Notes: generated by a model from the sequence alone, not told the origin. A stretch of 64,000 nt of DNA from Aliirhizobium wenxiniae (GCF_014201355.1 NZ_JACHEG010000001.1:1426001-1490000); one strand, 5' to 3'; positions 35,064 through 44,626 are shown, counted from the first letter of the stretch. Translations and numbers: made by a program.

Positions 35064-35094
35064 TCTGCGACCCCGCTTCGGTAACTTCGCCCTC

Positions 35095-35125
35095 AAAGCC
35101 CGGCCGCCTTGCGAGCCGGGCTTTT
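35095..35125 (+). terminator. Rho-independent terminator of gcdH
   Basis: AGCCCGGC (35097-35104) and GCCGGGCT (35115-35122) form a perfect 8-bp stem followed by TTT. It lies 31 bases after the gcdH stop and abuts the convergent acyltransferase gene, so it may serve both. Confidence 0.8.
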
Positions 35126-36302
35126 ACACGCTCGGCTCGATCTGGGGATCCGCTGATTGGCTCCGGCCACTTGCCCAAGGTCGCCATTTCATCATGCGCC
35201 GGATCGACGCCCGCTGCTCCGCATTGAAGATTGCGCGCAGCGTCCGGAAGAGAGAGTAGGAAAGATAGTCGGGCAGCAAGACCAGCGCGCCCTTAACCGT
35301 CAAAGGCGCGCGGTATTGAATCCGGACTGTCTGCGCGTTCGACCAACGCTCCTTGTAGTCCATGCGCAATATCCGCATGTCGAAATCCAGGCCATGCTCA
35401 AAACACCAGCGCACCGCATCCTCGATGATAAGCATACCAGGTGAATAGCGCGCATAGTCGGGATCAAAACTGGTGGCTAAAAGCTCGACACGGGTTCGGT
35501 CAATCATGGTCAGGAACGCCGCTATCGGCTTGCCGTTCAGCGTGAGGCGAAAGAGGCCTACGCGCCCCAGCTCGCCACGCTTCATCGAAGCCGCCAGAAA
35601 AAACGCCCGCGCTTCGCCTTTGCCAAGCCATGGGCATGACTTGCCCATGCGGCGGAGCCAGCGTCGCTTCTCCTCGATCACCCAATCGATCGTCTCGACA
35701 GAACTGGCATAATCTTCAGGAAGTTCGAACCGCAGCTCCCCGAGCTTGAGAAGTCTCTTGCGCCCCTGCTTCAGGTTGGTGCGGAATTTGGAAGAATAGG
35801 CCTGGAGCAGATCATCGAAGTTTTCCACGCCGCGGCGCTCGATCATATAGCTATCCAACGGATTGGGGATGTTAAAGACGCCTGTTCTTTCCAGAACCTG
35901 CCGCGCGGCACCATACTGTTCAACAAACGGCACCTCGATGATATCAGCCATCGGGCGTAGAAGCGCCAACAGCTCCCGGCAGATTTCGTCCGCATTCATA
36001 TCGGGCGCCATCAGCGGATCACCATATTCTTCGTGGATACCGCAGCCCAATGGCTCAAGACGGGTCGCAGGGCCTAGCCGGTTTCGCTGGAACGGCCAGA
36101 CCGCGACAAGCCGAGCACCCAACCAGACGGTCGCGCATATCAACCGGTCACCTGCAGAAGCGTCCCTCGTCTCCCACCCGAGCTTTGCCCACTCAAATGT
36201 CTGCGTGTAGTGGCACGTCACAACTGATCGCGCGAGGTCGTTCCACTTATCTTCGAGTTGAACAAAAGCCTCCACGCCATCGACTAAAACAGAGTGCAAC
36301 AT
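35124..36302 (-). CDS. GNAT (BioF2/CelD-like) acyltransferase
   Basis: A 392-residue cytosolic protein of the GNAT_6 / BioF2-like group. Family features are the central YSSKFRTNLKQGRKRLLKLG stretch and the later AFLTMIDRTRVELLATSFDP with YSPGMLIIEDAVRWCFEHG. Members are often linked to polysaccharide or cell-surface acylation, for example CelD-like proteins. The acceptor is unknown. The upstream region is exceptionally AT-rich. Its stop lies in the tail of the gcdH terminator, so gcdH and this gene are convergent. Confidence 0.82.
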   Translation of the reverse strand: MLHSVLVDGVEAFVQLEDKWNDLARSVVTCHYTQTFEWAKLGWETRDASAGDRLICATVWLGARLVAVWPFQRNRLGPATRLEPLGCGIHEEYGDPLMAPDMNADEICRELLALLRPMADIIEVPFVEQYGAARQVLERTGVFNIPNPLDSYMIERRGVENFDDLLQAYSSKFRTNLKQGRKRLLKLGELRFELPEDYASSVETIDWVIEEKRRWLRRMGKSCPWLGKGEARAFFLAASMKRGELGRVGLFRLTLNGKPIAAFLTMIDRTRVELLATSFDPDYARYSPGMLIIEDAVRWCFEHGLDFDMRILRMDYKERWSNAQTVRIQYRAPLTVKGALVLLPDYLSYSLFRTLRAIFNAEQRASIRRMMKWRPWASGRSQSADPQIEPSV

Positions 36303-36636
36303 CCGACCTCCCCTTCGGATTCACTGTGGGCTTAAATAAAAACCCCTCTTGCTTTCAGAGATAACAAATAAACTTAAAACAAACAAAGCACATTTCGAAA
36401 AACAACAAATACATTTAAAATAATTAAACTCACCGAACCAAGATAAAGGACGACATACGAGTTAACATCCAGATTTCCTCAAATATTTGGATAAGACGAC
36501 AACAAACCGGTCTCAAGGCATAGAAACTCACAGTTCGCGCCGCTATTCGTCATTGGCCAAGGCGATGCCCCGGGTGTATCAACGCGATGCAGCTCGAAGA
36601 AAGCGATAAACACGCACAGGAAAGACCTCGCAAAGC
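36303..36636. other. AT-rich intergenic region
   Basis: A 334-base gap between the divergent acyltransferase and XRE-cupin genes. Bases from about 36330 to 36500 are strikingly A+T-rich, with repeated AAACAAA and TTTAAAATAATT runs, and CAAATATTTG (36480-36489) is a perfect palindrome. No gene is seen. Such AT-rich promoters in rhizobia are often bound by zinc-finger repressors of the MucR/Ros type; that is inference here. Confidence 0.5.
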
Positions 36637-37233
36637 ATGCACGCAACGGATGATGCGGGAAAAACCGTCGCTCAGAACGATGCCGAGAACCAGTTCGATG
36701 TCGGCGATCGCCTGCGGCTCGTGCGGCAGAGCTATGGTCTGTCGCAGCGGGCATTGGCGGTGAAGGCCGGCGTTACCCATTCGCTCGTGTCGCTGATCGA
36801 AAAGAACAAGGTCAGCCCTTCCGTCGCGTCGTTGAAGAAAATTCTCGAGGCGATCAACTATCCGCTGACGGATTTCTTTGCACTTACCCTGCCGCCCGTC
36901 GACCAGATCTTCTTTCGCGCCGACGAACTAACCCCCTTGTCGAAAGGCCCGCTGACGCTGCTTCAGGTCGGTGATGCGAAATCCCACAGCGTCCAGATCT
37001 TTCACGAGTTCTACGAGCCAGGCGCCGATACCGGTGAAACCATGCTGGCCCACGAGGCGGAGGAAGGCGGGGTTGTCGTCGCCGGCGAACTGGAAGTGAC
37101 TGTCGGTAGCCAGACCCGCATCCTGAAACGCGGTGATGCCTATTTGTTCAACAGCCGCCTGCCGCATCGTTACCGCAATATCGGCACGGAACGCTGCGAA
37201 GTCGTCAGCGCCGTCACGCCGCCCTATCTCTAA
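36637..37233 (+). CDS. XRE-family HTH regulator with cupin domain (PuuR-like)
   Basis: A 198-residue regulator. An XRE helix-turn-helix spans about residues 23-78 (LRLVRQSYGLSQRALAVKAG), and a cupin sensor domain spans about 115-195, with EEGGVVVAGELEV and the ending RYRNIGTERCEVVSAV. PuuR-type regulators control putrescine and GABA degradation. The next gene encodes a succinate-semialdehyde-type dehydrogenase, the last step of that route, so local control is plausible. The ribosome site (AGGAAAG) is rather far from ATG 36637. Confidence 0.88.
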   Translation: MHATDDAGKTVAQNDAENQFDVGDRLRLVRQSYGLSQRALAVKAGVTHSLVSLIEKNKVSPSVASLKKILEAINYPLTDFFALTLPPVDQIFFRADELTPLSKGPLTLLQVGDAKSHSVQIFHEFYEPGADTGETMLAHEAEEGGVVVAGELEVTVGSQTRILKRGDAYLFNSRLPHRYRNIGTERCEVVSAVTPPYL

Positions 37234-37399
37234 TCGGCAGACCGCCAGTCGTTAATCCAATTAGTATGACTTTTTTGACCGCACCGCCGGTTGATTGTCG
37301 GCAGTGATTGTCTTAACTCAGGCACCGGAACCCATCCGCCCCTTCTGCCCGCGGCACCCCGCCGCGCGACCTGACGTTTCAAAACGAAAGTGGACCCCC

Positions 37400-38836
37400 A
37401 TGCAGACCTATCCCGACGTAAAGCTTTTCATCAACGGCGAATGGCGCGATGCCATCGGCGGCGAAACGATCGAAGTTACCGATCCGGCAACCGACGAAGT
37501 GATCGGCAAGATTGCCCATGCCCGCAAGGCGGACCTCGATCTGGCGCTTCAAGCCGCCGACAAGGGTTTCAAGATCTGGCGCGACACGGCTCCCTTCGAC
37601 CGTTCGAAGCTGATGCGTAAGGCAGCCGATATCCTGCGCGAGCGCGCTGACAATATCGCCTGGCTGATGACCCGCGAACAGGGCAAGCCGCTGGCACAGT
37701 CCAAGATGGAAATCATGGGCGCCGCCGATACGATCGACTGGTTCGCCGAAGAGGCACGCCGCACCTACGGCCAGATCATCCCGGCCCGCTTCTCCGGCGT
37801 CGCCCAGATGACCATCAAGCAGCCGGTCGGCCCGGTCGCAGCCTTCACCCCGTGGAACTTCCCGATCAACCAGATCGTCCGCAAGCTTTCCGCCGCCGTC
37901 GCAACCGGCTGCTCGATCATCGTCAAGGCACCGGAAGAAACCCCGGCATCGCCTGCCGAACTAATCCGCGCCTTTGCCGATGCCGGCATCCCGGCTGGCG
38001 TCATCGGCTTGGTCTACGGCATCCCGGCGGAAGTATCCGAGTACCTGATCCCGCATCCGGTCATCCGCAAGATCTCCTTCACCGGCTCCACCCCGATCGG
38101 CAAGCATCTCGCAGCGCTCGCCGGCAAGCACATGAAGCGCGCCACGATGGAACTCGGCGGCCACGCTCCGGTCATGGTCTTCAATGACGCCGATCTCGAC
38201 AAGGCGATCGAAATCAGCGCCATGTCGAAGTTCCGCAATGCCGGTCAGGTCTGCGTCTCCCCGACCCGTTTCCTGGTTCAGGACGGCGTCGCCGACAAGT
38301 TCCTCGAAGGTTTCGTCAAGGCTGCGGAAGCCATCAAGGTCGGCAACGGTCTCGAAGCAGATACCGTCATGGGTCCGCTTGCCAACGAGCGCCGCATCCC
38401 GGCCATGGAAGCACTGATCCAGGACGCAGTATCGAACGGCGGCGAACTGAAGACCGGCGGCAAGCGCATTGGCAACAAGGGTAACTTCTTCGAGCCGACC
38501 GTTCTTGCCAACGTTCCGACCTCGGCCAAGATCATGAACGACGAGCCTTTTGGCCCGATCGCCATCATCAACCGCTTCTCGTCCTATGAAGACGCGATCA
38601 CCGAGGCCAACCGCCTGCCCTTCGGCCTTGCATCCTACGCCTTCACCGGCTCGGTCAAAACCGCCCATGCACTCGGCCGCGAAGTCGAAGCCGGCATGCT
38701 GACCATCAACCACAACGGTCTGGCGCTGCCGGAAGTCCCGTTCGGCGGCATGAAGGATTCCGGCTATGGCACCGAAGGCGGCTCGGAAGCCGTCGCTGCC
38801 TATCTCGAAACCAAATACGTCACCCAGATGAACTGA
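37400..38836 (+). CDS. NAD(P)-dependent succinate-semialdehyde-type aldehyde dehydrogenase
   Basis: A 478-residue aldehyde dehydrogenase. Catalytic Cys285 lies in [12 protein letters not shown] and the general base Glu251 in [12 protein letters not shown], where His replaces the more common Asn. The cofactor region [12 protein letters not shown] is intact. The subgroup resembles GabD/SSADH, which oxidises succinate semialdehyde to succinate. Related alpha-ketoglutaric semialdehyde dehydrogenases cannot be excluded. ATG 37400 is preceded by AAAGTGGA. It follows the PuuR-like regulator by 166 bases and ends at a very strong terminator. Confidence 0.9.
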   Translation: MQTYPDVKLFINGEWRDAIGGETIEVTDPATDEVIGKIAHARKADLDLALQAADKGFKIWRDTAPFDRSKLMRKAADILRERADNIAWLMTREQGKPLAQSKMEIMGAADTIDWFAEEARRTYGQIIPARFSGVAQMTIKQPVGPVAAFTPWNFPINQIVRKLSAAVATGCSIIVKAPEETPASPAELIRAFADAGIPAGVIGLVYGIPAEVSEYLIPHPVIRKISFTGSTPIGKHLAALAGKHMKRATMELGGHAPVMVFNDADLDKAIEISAMSKFRNAGQVCVSPTRFLVQDGVADKFLEGFVKAAEAIKVGNGLEADTVMGPLANERRIPAMEALIQDAVSNGGELKTGGKRIGNKGNFFEPTVLANVPTSAKIMNDEPFGPIAIINRFSSYEDAITEANRLPFGLASYAFTGSVKTAHALGREVEAGMLTINHNGLALPEVPFGGMKDSGYGTEGGSEAVAAYLETKYVTQMN

Positions 38837-38864
38837 TCGCTCCATCTGCAATCGCATTTACGAA

Positions 38865-38900
38865 CCGGCCGGAGCCCACGCTCCGGCCGGTTTTGTTTTT
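38865..38900 (+). terminator. Strong rho-independent terminator
   Basis: AACCGGCCGGAGC (38865-38877) and GCTCCGGCCGGTT (38882-38894) form a perfect 13-bp stem with a CCAC loop, followed by TTGTTTTT. It ends the aldehyde dehydrogenase transcript. Confidence 0.92.
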
Positions 38901-38962
38901 GGGGATTGCCTGTATCCGTGTAGTGGATTACGAAAACAAATAGTGAACAAATGGATGTGACG

Positions 38963-40069
38963 ATGGCCGATACGGAAACGGAAACCGCCCCTCTCCTGAA
39001 GGAAATCTTCAACCGTGACCGGCTGAACCATTTCGCCCGCGAGACGGCTGCCATCCATCCGGCGTTCAATGGCGAACGCTTCCTCCAGCTCGCATCCGAA
39101 GGACTGGACAATCTCAGCATCATGCAGCGCTTGCGGCAGATCGCGGTCTCCTTCCACGCAACCCTGCCCGGCCCCTACGAGAAGAATATCGAGATCCTCT
39201 GGACGCTCGCGCCACGCATCAACCACGGCTTCGCCTCGATCACCCTGCCGGAATATGTGGCGCTTTACGGCCAGGATCATTTCGACCTGTCGATGAAGGC
39301 GTTGGCTTATCTCACCCGCTTCGGCTCATCCGAATTCGCCGTCCGGCATTTCCTCCTGAAGGACATGCCGCGCACGCTGGCAGTGATGCGGGATTGGTCG
39401 CAAGACGACAACGAACATGTCCGCCGCCTGTCTTCGGAAGGCTGCCGCCCGCGCCTGCCCTGGTCCTTCCAGCTGAAACAGCTGATTGCCGACCCCGCGC
39501 CGGTTGCCCCGATCCTTGAAAACCTGAAAAGCGACCCGAGCCTCTATGTCCGCAAGTCCGTTGCCAACCACCTGAACGACATCACCAAGGACCACCCGGA
39601 ATGGGTTCTGGAAAAGCTTTCACACTGGGATCAGGGGGATATCCGCACCGCCTGGATCATGAAACAGGCGCTTCGCACCCTGGTCAAAAAAGGCGATACC
39701 CGCGCCCTTCATGTCTTCGGCGCAGGCCACAAGGCGGAGGTCAAGGTGGAGGCTTTCTCGGTCACCCCATCCTCTCTGAAGCTCGGTGGCGCGGTAGAGA
39801 TCACCACGAAACTCACCTCGACCGGCATTGCTCCGCAGAAGCTGGTGATCGACTACGCCGTCCACTACGTCAAGAAACCAGGCGGCACCTCGAAGAAGGT
39901 GTTCAAGTGGAAGGAACTGACGCTCGCGCCGAATGCAGGCGCGGAACTCACCATAAACCGAGCCATCCGCGACTTCACCACCCGCATTCATTATCCGGGA
40001 AGCCACGCCGTCGAACTGATCGTCAACGGCGAGGTTTTAGGTGAAGCTGCGTTCGATCTCATTACCTGA
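38963..40069 (+). CDS. alkC: AlkC-like 3-methyladenine DNA glycosylase (HEAT-repeat type)
   Basis: A 368-residue protein of the HEAT-repeat DNA glycosylase superfamily. Helical repeats fill about residues 20-260, including LYVRKSVANHLNDITKDHP and EGCRPRLPWSFQLKQL. The last 110 residues form a beta-rich module (KVEAFSVTPSSLKLGGAVEI) matching the Ig-like C-terminal domain of AlkC. The family excises 3-methyladenine and 3-methylcytosine without base flipping. ATG 38963 has GGATG upstream; ATG 38951 is in frame. It is an apparent single-gene unit. Confidence 0.85.
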   Translation: MADTETETAPLLKEIFNRDRLNHFARETAAIHPAFNGERFLQLASEGLDNLSIMQRLRQIAVSFHATLPGPYEKNIEILWTLAPRINHGFASITLPEYVALYGQDHFDLSMKALAYLTRFGSSEFAVRHFLLKDMPRTLAVMRDWSQDDNEHVRRLSSEGCRPRLPWSFQLKQLIADPAPVAPILENLKSDPSLYVRKSVANHLNDITKDHPEWVLEKLSHWDQGDIRTAWIMKQALRTLVKKGDTRALHVFGAGHKAEVKVEAFSVTPSSLKLGGAVEITTKLTSTGIAPQKLVIDYAVHYVKKPGGTSKKVFKWKELTLAPNAGAELTINRAIRDFTTRIHYPGSHAVELIVNGEVLGEAAFDLIT

Positions 40070-40075
40070 ATAAAA

Positions 40076-40103
40076 AGAAAGAGCACCGCCGGGGCGATGC
40101 TCT
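40076..40103 (-). terminator. Terminator of the DEAD-box helicase gene
   Basis: AGAGCA (40080-40085) and TGCTCT (40098-40103) pair, with CGCC/GGCG inside. On the minus strand the stem is followed by TTCTTTTTATT. It lies 6 bases past the helicase stop. Confidence 0.8.
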
Positions 40104-40108
40104 GATCC

Positions 40109-42190
40109 TTACTTCCGCTTATCGAACCCGCCCTTGGCCGCAGGCTTCTTCTTGAACGGCTTGTCGCCATCGGCCTTGGCAAACGGCTTGTCGCCAAAAG
40201 CCTTCTTCTTGAAGGGCTTGTCATCAAACGGCTTGTCGCCGCTTTTCTTGGCAAAATCGCCCTTCGGCTTTTCGCCCCAGACGTCATCGTCCATACGGCG
40301 CTCGGCACTCGGCTTTTCGCCCTTCGGCTTCCAGTCCTTGCGCGGCGCATCGCCGGATGCCTTTTCGCGGTAAGGCTTGTCACCAAACGCCTTGTCGCCA
40401 CGCGGGCCGTCCTTGGCATAAGGCTTGTCCTTGCGGAAACCGTCCTTCTTCGGACCATCCTTGAAAGGCTTGTCCTTCCAGGGCTTGTCCATCCGCGGGC
40501 CTTCGCGCTTGGTAAAGCCCTCGTCATCCGTGCCGCGAGAGAATTTCGAAAAGTCCGGAGCGCCATCCAGACGCGTCACGCGGATGCCGCGTTCCATCGT
40601 CTTGTCCTTGCCAAGCTTCGCCATGAACTTGTCGGCATGCGCTTCGGCGATTTCGACGAAGGTCTCGTCGGCCTGCATCTTGATTGCGCCGATCTCGTTC
40701 TTGCTGAGATCACCGCTTTTGCAGATCGTCGGGATCAGCCAGCGCGGTTCGGCGCGCTGCTTGCGGCCAACCGACAGAGAGAACCAAACGGCCGGACCGA
40801 AATCGCCGCGCGGGGTCAGCGGCCGCGAAGCCGGATCGCCCTGGCTGCCGTCACGCGGCTTGCGCGCTTCGAGCGAAACCACGCTGACATCTTCCGGCGC
40901 GGAATTCTTACCGCGATAGAGCGCAACGAAAGCGGAGGCAAGTCGTTCAGCGTCGAAACGTTCGGTGAGCTTGGCGATCAGCGCCTGCTCGTCCTCATTG
41001 GTCGTCACTTCGGTAAAGATCGGATCGGCGAACAGCCGCTCCTCGTCACGCACCGTCACTTCGTCGGCAGACGGCGGGTTCGCCCATGTCGGCTCGACCT
41101 TGGCGCCGAACAGCAGGCGCTCGGCCTTGCGGCGCTGGGTGACCGGCACGATCAGCGCGCTGACGCCCTTGCGGCCCGCGCGGCCGGTACGGCCCGAACG
41201 GTGCAGCAGCGTTTCCGAATTGGTCGGAAGATCCGCATGGATGACGAGTTCGAGACCCGGCAGGTCGATACCGCGGGCGGCAACGTCGGTCGCGATGCAG
41301 ACGCGGGCGCGGCCATCGCGCATCGCCTGCAGCGCATGGGTACGCTCGTTCTGGGTCAATTCGCCGGACAGCGCCACGACGGAGAAATTGCGGTTGGAAA
41401 GCCGCGAATGCAAGTGGTTAACGGCCGCACGCGTCGAACAGAACACGATCGCATTCGGCGCTTCGTAATAACGCAGCACGTTGACGATCGCGTTTTCGCG
41501 GTCGGACGGCGTGACCAGAAGGGCGCGATAATCGATATCGACATGCTGCTTCTGTTCGGCCTGGGTGGAGATACGCACGGCATCGCGCTGGTAGCTCTTG
41601 GCAAGCTTGGCGATAGCGGCCGGAACGGTCGCCGAGAACATCAGCGTGCGGCGTTCGTCCGGAGCCGATTCAAGGATGAATTCCAGGTCTTCGCGGAAAC
41701 CGAGATCGAGCATCTCGTCGGCTTCGTCGAGCACGGCAACACGAACCTCGGACATGTCGAGCGCATTGCGACGGATATGATCGCAGATACGGCCCGGCGT
41801 GCCGACAACGATATGCGCACCGCGTTCCAGCGCCCGGCGCTCGTTGCGGATATCCATGCCGCCGACGCAGGACGTGATCACGGCACCTGCTTCGGCATAA
41901 AGCCAGTCGAGTTCGCGCTTTACCTGCATGGCAAGCTCGCGGGTCGGAGCGATGACGAGCGCAAGCGGGGCGCCAGCGCGGCCGAAGCTGTCGCGATCTT
42001 CGAGCAGGGTCGGCGCCATGGCAATGCCGAAGGCGACCGTCTTGCCGGAACCCGTCTGGGCGGAAACCAGCGCATCGGCAGTTACGAGCGCCGGATCCAG
42101 CATCGCCTGCTGGACGGGGGTCAGCGTCTCATAACCACGCTTCTGCAAAGCCTTCGCGATCGCCGGAACGGCGCCGTTGATATCGGTCAT
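40109..42190 (-). CDS. DEAD-box RNA helicase with DbpA-like domain and KDKPF-rich tail
   Basis: A 693-residue ATP-dependent RNA helicase. Motifs in order: SAQTGSGKT (I), PTRELA (Ia), TPGRI (Ib), VLDEADEM (II), FSATV (III), IATDVAARGIDLP (V) and HRSGRTGRAG (VI). A DbpA-type RNA-binding domain follows at about residues 480-555. The last 130 residues are low-complexity repeats of KDKPFKDG / GDKPFKKK type, basic and probably disordered. Likely roles are ribosome assembly or cold-stress RNA remodelling. ATG 42190 is chosen over TTG one codon earlier. Confidence 0.93.
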   Translation of the reverse strand: MTDINGAVPAIAKALQKRGYETLTPVQQAMLDPALVTADALVSAQTGSGKTVAFGIAMAPTLLEDRDSFGRAGAPLALVIAPTRELAMQVKRELDWLYAEAGAVITSCVGGMDIRNERRALERGAHIVVGTPGRICDHIRRNALDMSEVRVAVLDEADEMLDLGFREDLEFILESAPDERRTLMFSATVPAAIAKLAKSYQRDAVRISTQAEQKQHVDIDYRALLVTPSDRENAIVNVLRYYEAPNAIVFCSTRAAVNHLHSRLSNRNFSVVALSGELTQNERTHALQAMRDGRARVCIATDVAARGIDLPGLELVIHADLPTNSETLLHRSGRTGRAGRKGVSALIVPVTQRRKAERLLFGAKVEPTWANPPSADEVTVRDEERLFADPIFTEVTTNEDEQALIAKLTERFDAERLASAFVALYRGKNSAPEDVSVVSLEARKPRDGSQGDPASRPLTPRGDFGPAVWFSLSVGRKQRAEPRWLIPTICKSGDLSKNEIGAIKMQADETFVEIAEAHADKFMAKLGKDKTMERGIRVTRLDGAPDFSKFSRGTDDEGFTKREGPRMDKPWKDKPFKDGPKKDGFRKDKPYAKDGPRGDKAFGDKPYREKASGDAPRKDWKPKGEKPSAERRMDDDVWGEKPKGDFAKKSGDKPFDDKPFKKKAFGDKPFAKADGDKPFKKKPAAKGGFDKRK

Positions 42191-42340
42191 CAATGTTGTC
42201 TTTCGGATGTGTCTGGCTCTTTAAGGCCAAGGCTGCAACGATCGCAGCCGAACGTTTGCGCCGTCCGTATAGTGTAAGCTGCAAAAAGTCAAAGCATGGG
42301 TGGTTTGCGCGGGGCGCCCGCTTATAGAAATGAGCGATAC

Positions 42341-42652
42341 CTACCTTATAACAGTATGGTCAGCGCCGCAATTTGCGCAACGCTTGCCGGGAAATGCCCG
42401 TTGCGGCAACCAGCTCACTTTGTCAGTCCGAAAGAGCGATATTGTTTTGCGTCGACTGAAGATCGACACCCCACACATCCGGCATTTAAACCAAAAAAGC
42501 GCGGGCAAGCCATGGGCCAGCCAGATAATTGAGCCGACCACCTGTCCCGGAACGCCGTAAATCCGAGTGAGATAGGACAGCCAGAAGGTTGACGTGATAA
42601 AAACGAACAACATCCATCCGACATATAGCCAGGACTTTTGATAGAGTGACAT
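42341..42652 (-). CDS. Small membrane protein with zinc-ribbon-like cysteines
   Basis: A 103-residue protein not assigned to a named family. Two membrane helices are likely, at about residues 8-27 and 36-55. They are followed by a cytosolic tail with CRMCGVSIF and KRCANCGADH, two CxxC pairs about 32 residues apart that could bind zinc. Base composition is less G+C-rich than the neighbours. ATG 42652 has only a weak AGG upstream. It lies alone between the helicase and the sulfate importer, on the same strand as both. Confidence 0.6.
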   Translation of the reverse strand: MSLYQKSWLYVGWMLFVFITSTFWLSYLTRIYGVPGQVVGSIIWLAHGLPALFWFKCRMCGVSIFSRRKTISLFRTDKVSWLPQRAFPGKRCANCGADHTVIR

Positions 42653-42728
42653 CAGATTGCAACCTAATCTTATGACACCATCTACTGCTGCTTAGTCTCG
42701 ATCCGCAAGCCGGCGAAGCGCCGAGCTT

Positions 42729-43748
42729 TTAAACCCCGAACACCTTCGCGCGCCGTAGCGTCACAAAACCCGTCTCTCCAGCCTTCACCACCCGCTCCGG
42801 CTCCACATCGAACTCCAGCGCCTCGCCGGCGCCCGTCGTCGCCAGCACGCGCCTGCCATCCGCCCGGTCGAGAACACGGGTGATCTCGGCCGCAATCCCC
42901 GGCCCTTGCTCGGACCAGTCGATATCGCTCGGCCGCGCGTATAGCTCTGCCCTGCCGTCAGCCACACCGGCAGCCTCCACGGAAAGCTCGCCGGCATAGG
43001 CACGGCCATCACGCACATCAGCCGCGATCACATTCGCATCGCCAAGAAATTTCATCACGAAGGCGGACTTCGGGTCGCGGCATACCTCTTCCGGCGTGCC
43101 CTGCTGCACGATCTGTCCATCCTTCAGGATCACCACCCGGTCGGCCAGATCGAGCGCTTCTTCCTGGTCATGGGTGACGAACAGCGTGGTAATCCCGAGT
43201 TCCGAATGGATCTCGCGCAACCACCGACGAAGATCGCGGCGCACATTGGCATCGAGCGCCCCGAACGGCTCGTCGAGCAGCAGCACCTTGGGATCGACCG
43301 CAAGCGCACGGGCAAGGGCCACGCGCTGCCGCTGGCCGCCGGAAATCTGCGCCGGGAAACGGTCGCCGAGACCTTCGAGCCGAACGAGACGCAAGAGGTC
43401 CGTCACACGGCTATCGATCGCCGCCTTGTCGCGCTTCACCTTCGACACCTTCATGCCGAAAGCGATATTGTCGGCCACCGTCATATGCGGAAACAGCGCG
43501 TAATGCTGGAAGACGAAACCGACGCCGCGATCGCGAACCGGAATGTCGGTCGCGTCCTGATCGCCGAAATAGATCGCGCCGCCATCGGCATATTCCAGCC
43601 CGGCCACCATGCGCAGGATCGTGGTCTTGCCCGAGCCGGATGGGCCGAGCAACGCAACCAGCTCGCCGCTTTCGATATCGAGCGACACGCCCTTGACGGC
43701 TTGAAAGCTCTCGAAGGTTTTGACGACGTTTTCGAGATGGATCTTCAT
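42729..43748 (-). CDS. cysA: Sulfate/thiosulfate ABC transporter ATP-binding protein
   Basis: A 339-residue ATPase with Walker A GPSGSGKTT, signature ISGGQRQRVALARAL and Walker B VLLLDEPFGALD. An additional C-terminal beta domain of about 100 residues (TOBE-like, with ELYARPSDIDW) is typical of CysA. It couples ATP hydrolysis to sulfate or thiosulfate import. ATG 43748 overlaps the cysW stop (ATGA). The gene order binding protein-cysT-cysW-cysA is standard. Confidence 0.95.
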   Translation of the reverse strand: MKIHLENVVKTFESFQAVKGVSLDIESGELVALLGPSGSGKTTILRMVAGLEYADGGAIYFGDQDATDIPVRDRGVGFVFQHYALFPHMTVADNIAFGMKVSKVKRDKAAIDSRVTDLLRLVRLEGLGDRFPAQISGGQRQRVALARALAVDPKVLLLDEPFGALDANVRRDLRRWLREIHSELGITTLFVTHDQEEALDLADRVVILKDGQIVQQGTPEEVCRDPKSAFVMKFLGDANVIAADVRDGRAYAGELSVEAAGVADGRAELYARPSDIDWSEQGPGIAAEITRVLDRADGRRVLATTGAGEALEFDVEPERVVKAGETGFVTLRRAKVFGV

Positions 43749-44623
43749 GATGTTTTCTCTGCCGGGTTGGCCTGTTTGCGGACGCGGCCCGCACCTTGGC
43801 GCTCGAGCGCCACCTTGGCGATGATGGTGAAGACGGCGATCAACGCCAGGATCGAGGCGGCGGCAAAAGCGCCGGTCGCGTTGTAATCGTGGTATAGCAG
43901 TTCGATATGCAGCGGCAGCGTATTGGTCTGGCCGCGGATATTGCCCGACACGACCGAAACCGCACCGAACTCGCCCATCACACGCGCGTTGCAGAGAATG
44001 ACACCGTAAAGCAGCGCCCATTTCACATTCGGCAAGGTCACGGCAAAGAAGGTCCGCCAGCCGGAAGCGCCGAGCGAGGTCGATGCCTCTTCCAGATCCC
44101 GTCCCTGTGCCTGCATCAGCGGGATCAGCTCGCGCGCCACGAAGGGCGCAGTGACGAACATCGAGGCGATGATGATGCCCGGAACGGCAAACAGGATCTT
44201 GATGTCATGCGCATCCAGCCACGGGCCGAACAGGCCCTGAAGCCCGTAGACGAACAGATAGGCGACACCGGCGACGATGGGCGATACGGAAAACGGGATC
44301 TCGATCACCACGAGCAGAAAACGCTTGCCCCAGAAATCAAATTTGGTGATCGCCCAGGCTGCGGCAATGCCGAAGATCGTATTGATCGGAACCGCAATCA
44401 GCGCCGCAAGCACGGTCAGCATTACCGCATGCAGCGTATCGGGATGGATGACCGTATCGCGATAAAGCTGCCAGCCCTTCGAAAACGCCTCGACGCCGAT
44501 GATCACCAGCGGCGCGACGATGACGAAGGCGACCAGCACCAGAACGATGCCTATCAGCGAACGGCGAAACAGCGGGGCATCGCCGACACGCGGCGGCTTG
44601 CGGCGGGTGGAAAGATTGCTCAT
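43745..44623 (-). CDS. cysW: Sulfate ABC transporter permease CysW
   Basis: A 292-residue inner-membrane permease with six predicted helices. The EAA loop LEEASTSLGASGWRTFFAV and the CysW-type segment CNARVMGEFGAVSVVSG are visible. It forms a heterodimer with CysT. The start is 3 bases after the cysT stop and the stop overlaps cysA, so the four genes form one operon. Confidence 0.94.
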   Translation of the reverse strand: MSNLSTRRKPPRVGDAPLFRRSLIGIVLVLVAFVIVAPLVIIGVEAFSKGWQLYRDTVIHPDTLHAVMLTVLAALIAVPINTIFGIAAAWAITKFDFWGKRFLLVVIEIPFSVSPIVAGVAYLFVYGLQGLFGPWLDAHDIKILFAVPGIIIASMFVTAPFVARELIPLMQAQGRDLEEASTSLGASGWRTFFAVTLPNVKWALLYGVILCNARVMGEFGAVSVVSGNIRGQTNTLPLHIELLYHDYNATGAFAAASILALIAVFTIIAKVALERQGAGRVRKQANPAEKTS

Positions 44624-44626
44624 GGC

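Noticed and set aside
40109..40500. Regularly spaced repeats that could suggest a CRISPR-like array
   Set aside because: They are in-frame coding repeats for KDKPF-type units at the end of the helicase. Repeat copies diverge and no cas genes are near.
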